Source: Paraburkholderia franconis
Lineage (GTDB): Bacteria > Pseudomonadota > Gammaproteobacteria > Burkholderiales > Burkholderiaceae
Reading direction: 5' to 3'
DNA: 64,000 nucleotides
Assembly: GCF_009362735.1 (NCBI RefSeq)
Contig: NZ_WHNP01000012.1
Span: 25,308 to 89,307, forward strand
A model generated the notes under the pieces. That model was given only the letters and a program-made list of their open reading frames with translations. It was not told the origin of the DNA and did not search any database. Shown here one piece after another: positions 1-7,815 of this stretch; positions within the stretch are counted from its first letter, which is position 1, and each line of letters opens with the position of its first letter. The position numbers and the translations under genes are program-made.

Positions 1-24
1 CCGCACCGCACGCCGCACCGCACG
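1..24. repeat. Two tandem 12-bp units at window edge
   Basis: The unit CCGCACCGCACG occurs twice back to back at the very start of the window. The array may extend upstream out of view. No function can be read from it. Confidence 0.5.
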
Positions 25-64
25 CGCCGAAAAACGTGCCTGAAATTGTTCGGCCAATATCATG

Positions 65-78
65 GTATTCCATAATAC
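65..78. promoter_or_regulatory. Candidate operator, 14-bp dyad
   Basis: GTATT and AATAC flank a CCAT centre, giving a perfect 5-bp inverted repeat. A CATAAT -10-like hexamer at 71-76 overlaps it. The 9-mer GTATTCCAT recurs at 5650-5658, just before the binding-protein gene of the same cluster. Both sites would suit the FCD-type GntR regulator encoded at 9731-10438, but that link is inference. Confidence 0.4.
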
Positions 79-168
79 TTTGCCGCTTGGTGTAGTCCGT
101 AAGACGGCATACCATAATCTCAACCAACCGCAGATCACGGCCTCGGGCCCACGTCAGGAGAGAGCGAT

Positions 169-756
169 ATGAAGCTGGAAGTGCGCAAGCTGGTCACTTA
201 CATCGAAGAGACCTTTATTGAAGGCGGCAAGGAAGCGGCCCGGCCGTTGAAGCTGTTCGGCGCGGCAGCCGTGCTGCGCAATCCGTGGGCGGGGCGCGGC
301 TTCGTCGAAGACCTGAAGCCGGAGATTCACGCGCTCGCGCCGCAACTCGGCGAAATGCTGACGGCGGAAATGCTGCGCGTCGCGGGTTCGGGCGATGCGA
401 TCGAAGGCTACGGCAAGGCGGCCATCGTCGGCACGTCGGGCGAAATCGAGCACGCGTCCGCGCTGATTCACACGCTGCGTTTCGGCAACCACTATCGCAA
501 GGCCGTCGGCGCGAAGAGCTATCTGAGCTTCACGAATCTGCGCGGCGGCCCGAACTGCCCGATCTCGATTCCGCTGATGCACAAGCACGACGAAGGCATG
601 CGCTCGCACTATCTGACCGTGCAGTTTTCGATCGTCGATGCGCCCGCGCCCGATGAACTCGTGATTGCGCTGGGCGCATCGATTGGAGGCCGTCCGCATC
701 ACCGTATCGGCGACCGTTATCAGGATCTGAAGGAACTCGAATCCCATGAAGCCTGA
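169..756 (+). CDS. DUF1185 'amino acid synthesis' family protein
   Basis: A 195-residue cytoplasmic protein of the family named 'amino acid synthesis' (DUF1185, BB2672-like), whose biochemical role is not established. The whole length matches the family, including the central G-rich segment NLRGGPNCP (about residues 124-132) and the C-terminal LGASIGGRPHHRIGDR. The start at 169 has an AGGAG-type ribosome site 8 bases upstream. It is the first gene of a tight operon and overlaps the next gene by 11 bases. In this setting, with a flavin monooxygenase and reductase, a role in handling a monooxygenase product is plausible but unproven. Confidence 0.85.
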   Translation: MKLEVRKLVTYIEETFIEGGKEAARPLKLFGAAAVLRNPWAGRGFVEDLKPEIHALAPQLGEMLTAEMLRVAGSGDAIEGYGKAAIVGTSGEIEHASALIHTLRFGNHYRKAVGAKSYLSFTNLRGGPNCPISIPLMHKHDEGMRSHYLTVQFSIVDAPAPDELVIALGASIGGRPHHRIGDRYQDLKELESHEA

Positions 757-1654
757 ACTGGCGCCCGAGCGGGCGGTGTCGCATGGCGAGGCCGCGGGCA
801 CGAGCTATAGCGTCTACGCGCCGCGCTCCGATGAAAGCGGCGAGACGGTTGTGCTGATTCACGGCGTGGGCATGAACCAGAGCGTATGGGCGCCGCAGAT
901 CGATGCGTTGACGGCGTCGTTCCAGGTGGTCGTGTACGACATGCTCGGTCATGGCGACAGCGCGCTGCCGACGCCCGCGCCGACGCTCGACGAATACGCG
1001 GCACAACTCGAAGCGCTGCTCGACGCGATGCGAATCGGACGCGCGCATATCGTCGGGCATTCGATGGGCGCGCTCGTCGCGCTCGAATTCGCGCTGACGC
1101 ATCCGCAGCGCACGCTGAGCGTCGCGGCGCTGAACGCGGTGTACGACCGCACGCCCGCGCAACGCGAAGCCGTTATGACGCGCGCCGAGATGCTCGGTGA
1201 TGCGCCCGCCGGTGTGAGCCCGGACGCAGGCGTCGATGCGACGCTCTCGCGCTGGTTCGGCGATCCGATTCCCGTTCATCTGACGCAGGCGGCGCAGGCC
1301 GTGCGCGAGCTGCTGCTTTCCGTCGATCCCGTCGGCTATGCGCGCACCTACCGGCTCTTTGCCAGCTCGGACGATGCGCACGTCGGCCGCCTCGCGAGTC
1401 TCGCCGTGCCCGCGCTCTTTCTCACGGGCGAGTGCGATCCGAATTCGAGCCCGTCGATGTCGCTTGCGATGGCGGCGGCCGCGCCGTTCGGCCGCGCGGA
1501 GATCGTCGCGAACGAGCGCCACATGATGAACGTCACCGATCCGGCGCGCGTGAACGAAAAGCTGCTCGCGTTCCTCGCCGAAGCATCGGCTGCGAACCCG
1601 GCGCGAGCTTTCCACCCGAAGCACCGAACGATTCCTGGAGAACGCCATGACTGA
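746..1654 (+). CDS. Alpha/beta hydrolase
   Basis: A 302-residue alpha/beta hydrolase. The oxyanion-hole HG lies at 39-40 in LIHGVG. The nucleophile is Ser106 in the elbow GHSMG. A Cys-Asp-Pro segment in the last third (FLTGECDP) supplies the likely acid, and His in NERHMMNV the base. There is no signal peptide, so it is cytoplasmic. It overlaps the DUF1185 gene by 11 bases and the flavin reductase gene by 8, indicating translational coupling. By position it probably hydrolyses an intermediate made by the flavin monooxygenase of this operon. Its last 20 residues beyond the catalytic His are low in complexity and look unimportant. Confidence 0.9.
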   Translation: MKPELAPERAVSHGEAAGTSYSVYAPRSDESGETVVLIHGVGMNQSVWAPQIDALTASFQVVVYDMLGHGDSALPTPAPTLDEYAAQLEALLDAMRIGRAHIVGHSMGALVALEFALTHPQRTLSVAALNAVYDRTPAQREAVMTRAEMLGDAPAGVSPDAGVDATLSRWFGDPIPVHLTQAAQAVRELLLSVDPVGYARTYRLFASSDDAHVGRLASLAVPALFLTGECDPNSSPSMSLAMAAAAPFGRAEIVANERHMMNVTDPARVNEKLLAFLAEASAANPARAFHPKHRTIPGERHD

Positions 1655-2627
1655 GCCGACCACTGCGCCGACCACCGAGCACATCGCGGAACAGGCTTTC
1701 GACCTTGCCGATTTTCGCCGCGCGCTCGGCGCATTCGTGACGGGCGTGACGGTCGTCACGACGATCCAGCCGGATGGTTCGCCGCGCGGCTTCACGGCGA
1801 ATTCGTTCACGTCGGTGTCGCTCGATCCGCCGTTGATTCTCGTGTGCATCGCGAAGACGGCATCGAGCTACGCGGTGTTTTCGCAGACGAGTCGCTTCGC
1901 AGTGAGCGTGCTTGCCGAAGATCAGAAAGGGGTGTCCGGCGTGTTCGCATCAAAGGCCGCCGACAAGTTTGCGCAAGTCGCGTGGCATGCGCGCACGACG
2001 GGCGCGCCCGTTATGGACGACGCGGCGGCGAGCTTCGACTGCACGACGCACGAAGTCGTCGATGCCGGCGATCACATCATATTGATCGGACGTGTCGTCG
2101 ATTTTGTTCATACGAGCTCGTCGCCGCTCGGCTATTGCCGGGGCGCGTATGTGAACTTCAGCCTGTCGCAGGATGCGTTGGCGGCGGCCGGTTCGCGCGC
2201 GCAAGTGGGCGCGATTCTCGAACATCGCGACGGACTCGTGCTGCTCGATACGCCGAAGGGATTGCAGTTGCCGACAGGCATCAAGCTCGAACCCGCAAGC
2301 GATGCGGCGAGTCTGCGCGGCGTGCTCGCGAAGCTCGGTCTCGACGCGCATCTCGACTTCATTTTTGCCGTTTTCGAATCGGGCAGCGGACAGGCGCCGA
2401 GTGTACAAATCTACTATCGCGGCCGTGTGATCGACAGTGGCGCTGCGTGGATCGATAGCTCGATCCGCATCGTGCCGTTGTCGCAGATTCCGTGGGACGA
2501 ATTACGCGACGAAGCTGTGCGCTCGATGCTCGAACGCTACGTGCGCGAACGCAGCGAAGACGCATTCGGCATCTATGTCGGCGATACGGAAGCCGGCATG
2601 GTGCAGACGCTCGCGCTTGCTCATTGA
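1647..2627 (+). CDS. Flavin reductase fused to a degenerate Nudix-like domain
   Basis: A 326-residue protein. Residues about 18-172 are a flavin reductase domain (HpaC/RutF type) with the usual GVTVVTT strand, FTANSFTSVSLDPP flavin-binding segment and the C-terminal GYCRGAYVNF. It should supply reduced FMN to the monooxygenase that follows. Residues about 186-300 add a second domain with a Nudix-like layout: Arg224, Leu227 and the LGL at 230-232 line up with a Nudix box. The catalytic glutamates are replaced by Gly225, Ala228 and Lys229, so pyrophosphohydrolase activity is unlikely. The start has GGAG six bases upstream, and the gene overlaps the hydrolase gene by 8 bases. Confidence 0.88.
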   Translation: MTEPTTAPTTEHIAEQAFDLADFRRALGAFVTGVTVVTTIQPDGSPRGFTANSFTSVSLDPPLILVCIAKTASSYAVFSQTSRFAVSVLAEDQKGVSGVFASKAADKFAQVAWHARTTGAPVMDDAAASFDCTTHEVVDAGDHIILIGRVVDFVHTSSSPLGYCRGAYVNFSLSQDALAAAGSRAQVGAILEHRDGLVLLDTPKGLQLPTGIKLEPASDAASLRGVLAKLGLDAHLDFIFAVFESGSGQAPSVQIYYRGRVIDSGAAWIDSSIRIVPLSQIPWDELRDEAVRSMLERYVRERSEDAFGIYVGDTEAGMVQTLALAH

Positions 2628-2649
2628 TCAGCGCAACTACGTTGCGAGG

Positions 2650-2683
2650 GACGGCAGTAAGCGCTGAAGCGCTAACTGCCGTC
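2650..2683 (+). promoter_or_regulatory. Strong hairpin inside the operon
   Basis: A 15-bp stem with a single A-A mismatch and a TGAA loop sits between the flavin reductase and monooxygenase genes. It starts GACGGCAGT and ends ACTGCCGTC. No U-run follows, so it is not a classical terminator. It could be an RNA-processing or stability element setting the ratio of reductase to oxygenase. Confidence 0.6.
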
Positions 2684-2703
2684 GACAAAGGAGAACAGAG
2701 ATC

Positions 2704-3747
2704 ATGAAGTTTTCGTTGTTTCTGCATATGGAGCGGTACGACGACACGACGTCGCATCGCGAGCTGTTCGACCAGATGACCGAGCTCGTGCAGATCGCCG
2801 AGCGCGGCGGGTTCGAGACGGCATGGATCGGCGAGCATCACGCGATGGAGTTCACGATCGCGCCGAACCCGTTCGTCAATCTGTCGTATCTCGCCGCGAA
2901 GACGGAGCGCATTCGTCTGGGTACGGGCACGGTCATCGCGCCGTTCTGGCATCCGATTGCGCTCGCGGGCGAAGCGGGCATGGTCGACGTCGCGAGCAAT
3001 GGGCGGCTCGATCTCGGCATCGCGCGCGGCGCTTATAACTTCGAATACGAGCGCCTGCTTCCCGGTCTCGATGCGATGAGCGCCGGTGCGCGGATGCGCG
3101 AACTGGTGCCCGCGCTGCGCAAGCTCTTCGAAGGCGATTACGCGCATCAGGGCGAGTTCTGGTCGTGGCCCAAATCGACGCCCGTGCCGCGTCCCGTCCA
3201 GCAGCCTCATCCGCCGATGTGGCTCGCCGCGCGCGATCCGAACTCGCATGCGTTTGCTGTTGCGAACGGCTGCAACGTGCAGGTGACGTCGCTGGCCTCG
3301 GGCGATGCCGAAGTCGTGAGCCTGATGGAGCGCTTCAATGCCGCGTGTGCCGCGCATCCTGACGTGCAGCGTCCGCAGGTGATGATGCTGATGCACACGT
3401 TCGTCGGCGCGAATGCTGCGGAAGTGGATGCGGCCGTCGAAGATCTCGCGCGCTTCTATCGCTACTTCAGCAAGTGGTTCAAGAACGAACGCCCCGTCAA
3501 GCAGGGCTTCATCGAGCCGCTGACGGATGCCGACGTCGAGATGTTCCCGCAGTACTCGTCCGAATCGATCCGCAAGAACCTCGTGATTGGTGAGCCGAAG
3601 CAGGTGATCGCGCGACTCAAGGGTTACGAAGAACTCGGCTATGACCAGTACAGCTTCTGGCTCGACAGTCATATGAGCTTCGAGCGAAAGCGCAAGTCAC
3701 TGGAGCTGTTCATCTCCGACGTGATGCCCGCTTTCGACAAGCATTGA
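2704..3747 (+). CDS. Luciferase-like (LLM) flavin-dependent monooxygenase
   Basis: A 347-residue group C flavoprotein monooxygenase of the bacterial-luciferase family, in full TIM-barrel length. Family features seen are the N-terminal KFSLFLHM strand, the WIGEHHAMEF segment with His45/His46, TERIRLGTG, GRLDLGIARG and the PPMWLAA strand. It uses reduced FMN and O2 to oxygenate an organic substrate, with the flavin reductase encoded just upstream as partner. AAAGGAG precedes the start. The aldehyde dehydrogenase downstream suggests that oxygenation leads to an aldehyde. The substrate is unknown. Confidence 0.92.
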   Translation: MKFSLFLHMERYDDTTSHRELFDQMTELVQIAERGGFETAWIGEHHAMEFTIAPNPFVNLSYLAAKTERIRLGTGTVIAPFWHPIALAGEAGMVDVASNGRLDLGIARGAYNFEYERLLPGLDAMSAGARMRELVPALRKLFEGDYAHQGEFWSWPKSTPVPRPVQQPHPPMWLAARDPNSHAFAVANGCNVQVTSLASGDAEVVSLMERFNAACAAHPDVQRPQVMMLMHTFVGANAAEVDAAVEDLARFYRYFSKWFKNERPVKQGFIEPLTDADVEMFPQYSSESIRKNLVIGEPKQVIARLKGYEELGYDQYSFWLDSHMSFERKRKSLELFISDVMPAFDKH

Positions 3748-3774
3748 AGCAATCCTCTCATTGGAGTGGCTGAC

Positions 3775-5247
3775 ATGGTCCAGCGGTTCCAGCAATACAT
3801 CGACGGTGCATTCGAAGATGCGCGCGAGCATTTCGACAGCATCGATCCGTCGACGGGCGATGTGTGGGCGCGCATGCCTGCCGCGAGCGCCGAAGATGTC
3901 GACCGCGCGGTGCGCGCGGCGCATCGCGCGCTGAACGATCCGGCGTGGGCGAATCTGACGGCGAGCGCGCGTGGCAAGCTGCTGTACAAACTCGCCGATC
4001 TCGTCGCGCAACATGCACCGCGTCTCGCGGAACTCGAAACGCAGGACACGGGCAAGATCATTCGCGAGACGCGCGCGCAGATCGGCTATGTCGCCGAGTA
4101 CTACCGCTATTACGCGGGCGTCGCCGACAAGATCCAGGGCGCGTGGCTGCCCGTCGACAAACCCGATATGGAAGTGACGCTGCGTCGCGAGCCCGTCGGC
4201 GTCGTTGCGGGCATCGTGCCGTGGAATTCGCAGCTTTTTCTCTCGGCGGTCAAGGTCGGGCCCGCGCTCGCGGCGGGTTGCACGATCGTCCTCAAGGCAT
4301 CCGAAGACGGCCCCGCGCCGCTGCTCGAATTCGCGCGGCTCGTACATGAGGCGGGCTTTCCGAAGGGGGTCGTCAACATCGTGACGGGCTTCGGCAACGA
4401 TTGCGGCCGCACGCTGACGAGTCATCCTCTGGTGTCGAAGATCGCGTTCACGGGCGGCCCCGAAACCGCGCGTCATGTCGTGCGCAATTCGGCGGAAAAC
4501 CTCGCGGCGATGTCGCTGGAACTGGGCGGCAAGTCGCCCGTGCTGGTCTTCGACGATGCCGATTTCGACAGCACATGCAACGCCGTCGTCGCGGGCATCT
4601 TCGCGGCGACGGGGCAAAGCTGTGTCGCGGGCTCGCGTCTCGTCGTGCAGCGCGGCATACACGATGCGCTTGTCGAGCGTCTCGTCGCAAAGGCAAAGGC
4701 GATTCGCATCGGCAATCCGCACGACATGGCGACTGAAATGGGACCGCTCGCGACGCGCCGTCAACTCGAACATATCGAGCGCGTGCTGCGCGCGAGCGTC
4801 GAAGCGGGCGGGCGCGTCGTCACGGGCGGCAAGCAGCCAGATGGCATCGGCAAGGGCAACTACTTCATGCCGACCATCGTCGATTGTCCGGATGCGCAAG
4901 TGCCGAGCGTGATGGAAGAGCTGTTCGGGCCGGTGCTCAGTGTTGTCACATTCGATACGGAAGCCGACGCGATCGCGCTCGCCAACGACACGCGCTATGG
5001 CCTCGCCTCAGGCGTATTCACGCGCGATCTGACGCGCGCGCATCGTCTGACGCGTGCATTGCGCGCGGGCATCGTGTGGGTCAACACGTATCGCGCGGTG
5101 TCGCCGATCGTGCCGTTCGGCGGCTACGGTTTGAGCGGACTCGGACGCGAAGGCGGGCTCGAAGCGGTGCTCGACTACACGCGCACGAAGTCCGTCTGGA
5201 TTCGCACATCGGATGAACCGATCGCCGATCCGTTCGTGATGCGCTAA
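3775..5247 (+). CDS. NAD(P)-dependent aldehyde dehydrogenase
   Basis: A 490-residue aldehyde dehydrogenase of normal family length. All hallmarks are present: the oxyanion Asn151 in VPWNS, Lys174 in the cofactor site, Glu249 in LELGGKSP and nucleophile Cys283 in GQSCVAGS. The ATG at 3775 is preferred over an in-frame GTG at 3766 because GGAG at 3763-3766 lies eight bases before it. It oxidises the aldehyde expected from the LLM monooxygenase reaction. The gene follows the monooxygenase gene by 27 bases, so they are co-transcribed. Confidence 0.93.
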   Translation: MVQRFQQYIDGAFEDAREHFDSIDPSTGDVWARMPAASAEDVDRAVRAAHRALNDPAWANLTASARGKLLYKLADLVAQHAPRLAELETQDTGKIIRETRAQIGYVAEYYRYYAGVADKIQGAWLPVDKPDMEVTLRREPVGVVAGIVPWNSQLFLSAVKVGPALAAGCTIVLKASEDGPAPLLEFARLVHEAGFPKGVVNIVTGFGNDCGRTLTSHPLVSKIAFTGGPETARHVVRNSAENLAAMSLELGGKSPVLVFDDADFDSTCNAVVAGIFAATGQSCVAGSRLVVQRGIHDALVERLVAKAKAIRIGNPHDMATEMGPLATRRQLEHIERVLRASVEAGGRVVTGGKQPDGIGKGNYFMPTIVDCPDAQVPSVMEELFGPVLSVVTFDTEADAIALANDTRYGLASGVFTRDLTRAHRLTRALRAGIVWVNTYRAVSPIVPFGGYGLSGLGREGGLEAVLDYTRTKSVWIRTSDEPIADPFVMR

Positions 5248-5280
5248 CCCGTCAACGCTCGCACAGGAACAGGAGCCCGC

Positions 5281-5595
5281 ATGTTCTACGAAATCCGCAC
5301 GTACCGCATCAAGACGGGCGCCGTGCCCGCGTATCTGAAGCTCGTCGAGGAGGAGGGCATCGAGTTGCAGAAGCGGTATCTGGGTCAACTGGTCGGCTAC
5401 TTCTTTTCGGAGGTCGGTCCACTGAATCAGATCGTGCATATCTGGGCCTATCCGAGTCTCGACGAACGCGAGCGCCGCCGCGCCGCGCTCGCCGAAGACC
5501 GCGTATGGCAGACCTTTGCGCCGAAGATTCAGGCGCTGATGGAAGAGATGGAAAACAAGATCATGAAGCCGGCGCGTTTCTCGCCGCTGACCTGA
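5281..5595 (+). CDS. NIPSNAP family protein
   Basis: A 104-residue single-domain NIPSNAP protein (dimeric alpha/beta barrel fold). It begins with the typical MFYEIRTYRIKTGAVPAYLK and carries the family's VHIWAYPSLDERERRRAALA segment. AGGAG lies six bases before the start. Members of this size occur as small accessory genes in aromatic and oxidative degradation clusters. The exact activity is not known. The position 33 bases after the aldehyde dehydrogenase gene puts it in the same operon. Confidence 0.88.
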   Translation: MFYEIRTYRIKTGAVPAYLKLVEEEGIELQKRYLGQLVGYFFSEVGPLNQIVHIWAYPSLDERERRRAALAEDRVWQTFAPKIQALMEEMENKIMKPARFSPLT

Positions 5596-5649
5596 GAACC
5601 TGAGAGAGAGCGTCCGGCTGGCCGCCGTACACGTTGCCCGATATAAAAC

Positions 5650-5658
5650 GTATTCCAT
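5650..5658. promoter_or_regulatory. Repeat of candidate operator half-site
   Basis: GTATTCCAT matches positions 65-73 exactly and lies directly upstream of the ABC binding-protein gene. It is a candidate site for the cluster's GntR regulator. Confidence 0.3.
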
Positions 5659-5668
5659 GGAGACAGAC

Positions 5669-6700
5669 ATGAGCAGCAGAAGCACTTCTTTCATTGCGCC
5701 GCTGGTCGCGCTGTGCGCGGCGACGCTGGTGTCCGCGCCCGTCCTTGCCGCGGACCCGATCGTATTCACGAGCTGGGGCGGCACCACGCAATCTTCGCAA
5801 CAGAAGAACTGGGCGCAGCCGTTCACGCAGGCGACGGGCATCAACGTGCTGATGGACGGCCCGACCGACTACGGCAAGCTGAAGGCGATGGTCGATAGCG
5901 GCAACGTGAACTGGGACGTCGTCGATGTCGAAGGCGACTTCGCGTACGCCGCGCAGCAGGCAGGACTGATCGAGCCGATCGACTATTCCGTCGTGAAGAA
6001 GGACGAGCTCGACCCGCGCTTCGCGACGCAGGCCGCAGTGGGCAGCTTCTATTATTCGTTCGTGCTCGGCTACAACAAGGCGAAGTACGCGGGCGCGCAG
6101 CCGTCCACGTGGGCCGATCTGTTCGACACGAAGAAATTCCCCGGCAAGCGCACGCTCTACAAATGGTCGGCGCCCGGCGTGCTCGAAATCGCGCTGCTCG
6201 CCGATGGCGTGCCGCCGAACAAGCTCTATCCGCTCGATCTCGACCGCGCGTTCAAGAAGCTCGATACGATCAAGAGCCAGATCGTCTGGTGGAGCGGCGG
6301 CGCGCAATCGCAGCAATTGCTCGCATCGGGCGAAGCGCCCATCGGCATGTTCTGGAACGGTCGCCTGCATGCGCTCGAACAGACGGGCGTGCCTGTCGGC
6401 ATTTCATGGAACCAGAACCTGACGGCCGCCGACATGCTCGTGATCCCGAAGGGCGCGAAGCACAAAGCCGAGGCGATGAAGTACCTCGCCGCCGCGACCA
6501 GCCCGCAGGCGCAGGCGAAGTTCGCAACCGACACTGGCTACGCGCCGATCAACGTCAAATCGGCCGCGCTGATGTCGCCCGCGATCGCGAAGACGCTGCC
6601 CGATCAGTACAAGTCTTCGCAGATCAATCTCGACATGAAGTACTGGGCCGAGAACCGCGACGCCATCGCGAAGCGCTGGTACGCGTGGCAGTCGAAATAA
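5669..6700 (+). CDS. Periplasmic substrate-binding protein, polyamine-type ABC importer
   Basis: A PotD-like extracellular solute-binding protein of 343 residues. A signal peptide covers residues 1 to about 27 (hydrophobic stretch LVALCAATLVSAPVLA, cleavage before AD). The mature protein opens with IVFTSWGGTTQ, typical of the spermidine/putrescine/opine-binding family. The ATG at 5669 is chosen over 5657 because GGAG at 5659-5662 is correctly spaced for it. Together with the next three genes it forms a complete importer. The ligand is presumably the substrate of the upstream oxidative operon, but its chemical nature is not visible. Confidence 0.92.
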   Translation: MSSRSTSFIAPLVALCAATLVSAPVLAADPIVFTSWGGTTQSSQQKNWAQPFTQATGINVLMDGPTDYGKLKAMVDSGNVNWDVVDVEGDFAYAAQQAGLIEPIDYSVVKKDELDPRFATQAAVGSFYYSFVLGYNKAKYAGAQPSTWADLFDTKKFPGKRTLYKWSAPGVLEIALLADGVPPNKLYPLDLDRAFKKLDTIKSQIVWWSGGAQSQQLLASGEAPIGMFWNGRLHALEQTGVPVGISWNQNLTAADMLVIPKGAKHKAEAMKYLAAATSPQAQAKFATDTGYAPINVKSAALMSPAIAKTLPDQYKSSQINLDMKYWAENRDAIAKRWYAWQSK

Positions 6701-6715
6701 GCGCGCTTTGCGTGA

Positions 6716-6739
6716 GCGTCGACATGAACGTCGACATGA
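6716..6739. repeat. 12-bp tandem duplication
   Basis: CGTCGACATGA occurs at 6717-6727 and again at 6729-6739, in the gap between the binding-protein and permease genes. No function is evident. Confidence 0.5.
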
Positions 6740-6772
6740 GCGCCGCATAGTCATCGGAGTGGATGAGACACC

Positions 6773-7657
6773 ATGCCTAATGTTCTGAGTACCGTCGCGC
6801 ATCCGCCCGCGACGGCCACGCGCCGGCGGCGCGACTGGCGCAGCATCCGCCTGCTCGTGCCCGCGCTGTTGCTGCTCGTGATCTTCTTTCTGCTGCCGGT
6901 GCTGTCGCTGCTGTTGCGCAGTGTGATCGAGCCGACGCCGGGGCTGCACAACTACGAGCAACTGCTCGGCTCGACGACCTATCTGCGCGTATTCGGCAAC
7001 ACCTTCCTGGTCGCGACAGTCGTGACGGTCGTGACGCTCGCGATCGGCTTTCCGACTGCGTGGCTGCTCGCCATCGCGCCGCGCAAGCTGAGTTCTTTTT
7101 TATTCGCGATCCTGCTGCTGTCGATGTGGACCAATCTGCTTGCGCGCACATTCGCATGGATGGTGCTGCTGCAGCAGACGGGGCCGATCAACCGCATGCT
7201 GATGGCGCTCGGCATCATCAGCGAGCCGCTGACGCTCGTGAACAACCTCGTCGGCGTGACGGTCGGCATGACGTACATCATGCTGCCGTTTCTCGTGATG
7301 CCGCTGCACGCGACGCTGCGCAGCATCGACGCTTCGACGCTGCGCGCCGCGGCGATCTGCGGTGCGAGCCGCTGGCAGGCGTTCTGGCGCGTGCTGGTGC
7401 CGCTCGCGATGCCGGGCGTCGCGTCCGGAGCGCTGATGGTGTTCGTGATGGCGCTCGGTTACTTCGTCACGCCTGCGCTGCTCGGCGGCCCGTCGTACAT
7501 GATGCTCGCCGAACTCGTCGCGCAACTCGTGCAGGAACTGTTGAACTGGGGGCTCGCTGGCGCTGCTGCGTTCGTGCTGCTCGCCGTGACGCTCGCGCTG
7601 TATGCGTTGCAACTGCGCTTCACGGGCAGTGCGCGCGCAAGTATTGGAGGCCGCTGA
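6773..7657 (+). CDS. ABC transporter permease (PotB-like)
   Basis: A 294-residue inner-membrane permease with six predicted membrane segments, the first at about residues 22-45 (LLVPALLLLVIFFLLPVLSL). The cytoplasmic EAA-type loop is seen as AAAICGASRWQAFWRVLVPLAMPG, the contact for the ATPase. It pairs with the permease encoded at 7816. Family resemblance is to the spermidine/putrescine permeases. A G/C-rich palindromic spacer, not a plain gap, separates it from its partner gene. Confidence 0.92.
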   Translation: MPNVLSTVAHPPATATRRRRDWRSIRLLVPALLLLVIFFLLPVLSLLLRSVIEPTPGLHNYEQLLGSTTYLRVFGNTFLVATVVTVVTLAIGFPTAWLLAIAPRKLSSFLFAILLLSMWTNLLARTFAWMVLLQQTGPINRMLMALGIISEPLTLVNNLVGVTVGMTYIMLPFLVMPLHATLRSIDASTLRAAAICGASRWQAFWRVLVPLAMPGVASGALMVFVMALGYFVTPALLGGPSYMMLAELVAQLVQELLNWGLAGAAAFVLLAVTLALYALQLRFTGSARASIGGR

Positions 7658-7815
7658 GATGAAACAACCCCCACGCTCACTACGTTCGCTGCCCCCCGAG
7701 GGGGCGTCAGCCGTCCACGTCCGGCTCTGCAGAGCCGGACGGCTTCGCAGGCGCGGAGCGGTGCTCCGCGAATTCCCTGCTACGCCCCTTGGGGCTGCCC
7801 GGCGGGAGGACTGAC
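7658..7815. repeat. G/C-rich palindromic intergenic element
   Basis: This 158-base spacer between the two permease genes is packed with dyads. Positions 7691-7705 have a GCCCCC stem with CGA loop. Positions 7718-7741 are a perfect 24-bp palindrome with left half CGTCCGGCTCTG. Positions 7752-7770 are an 8-bp stem (CGCGGAGC) with a 3-base loop. Positions 7784-7795 are GCCCC/GGGGC. The opening, with CCCCCACGCTCAC and later CCCCCCGAGGGGGC, resembles repetitive spacers that I recall being common in Burkholderiales genomes. It is probably a dispersed repeat that may also act as an mRNA structure. Confidence 0.7.
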
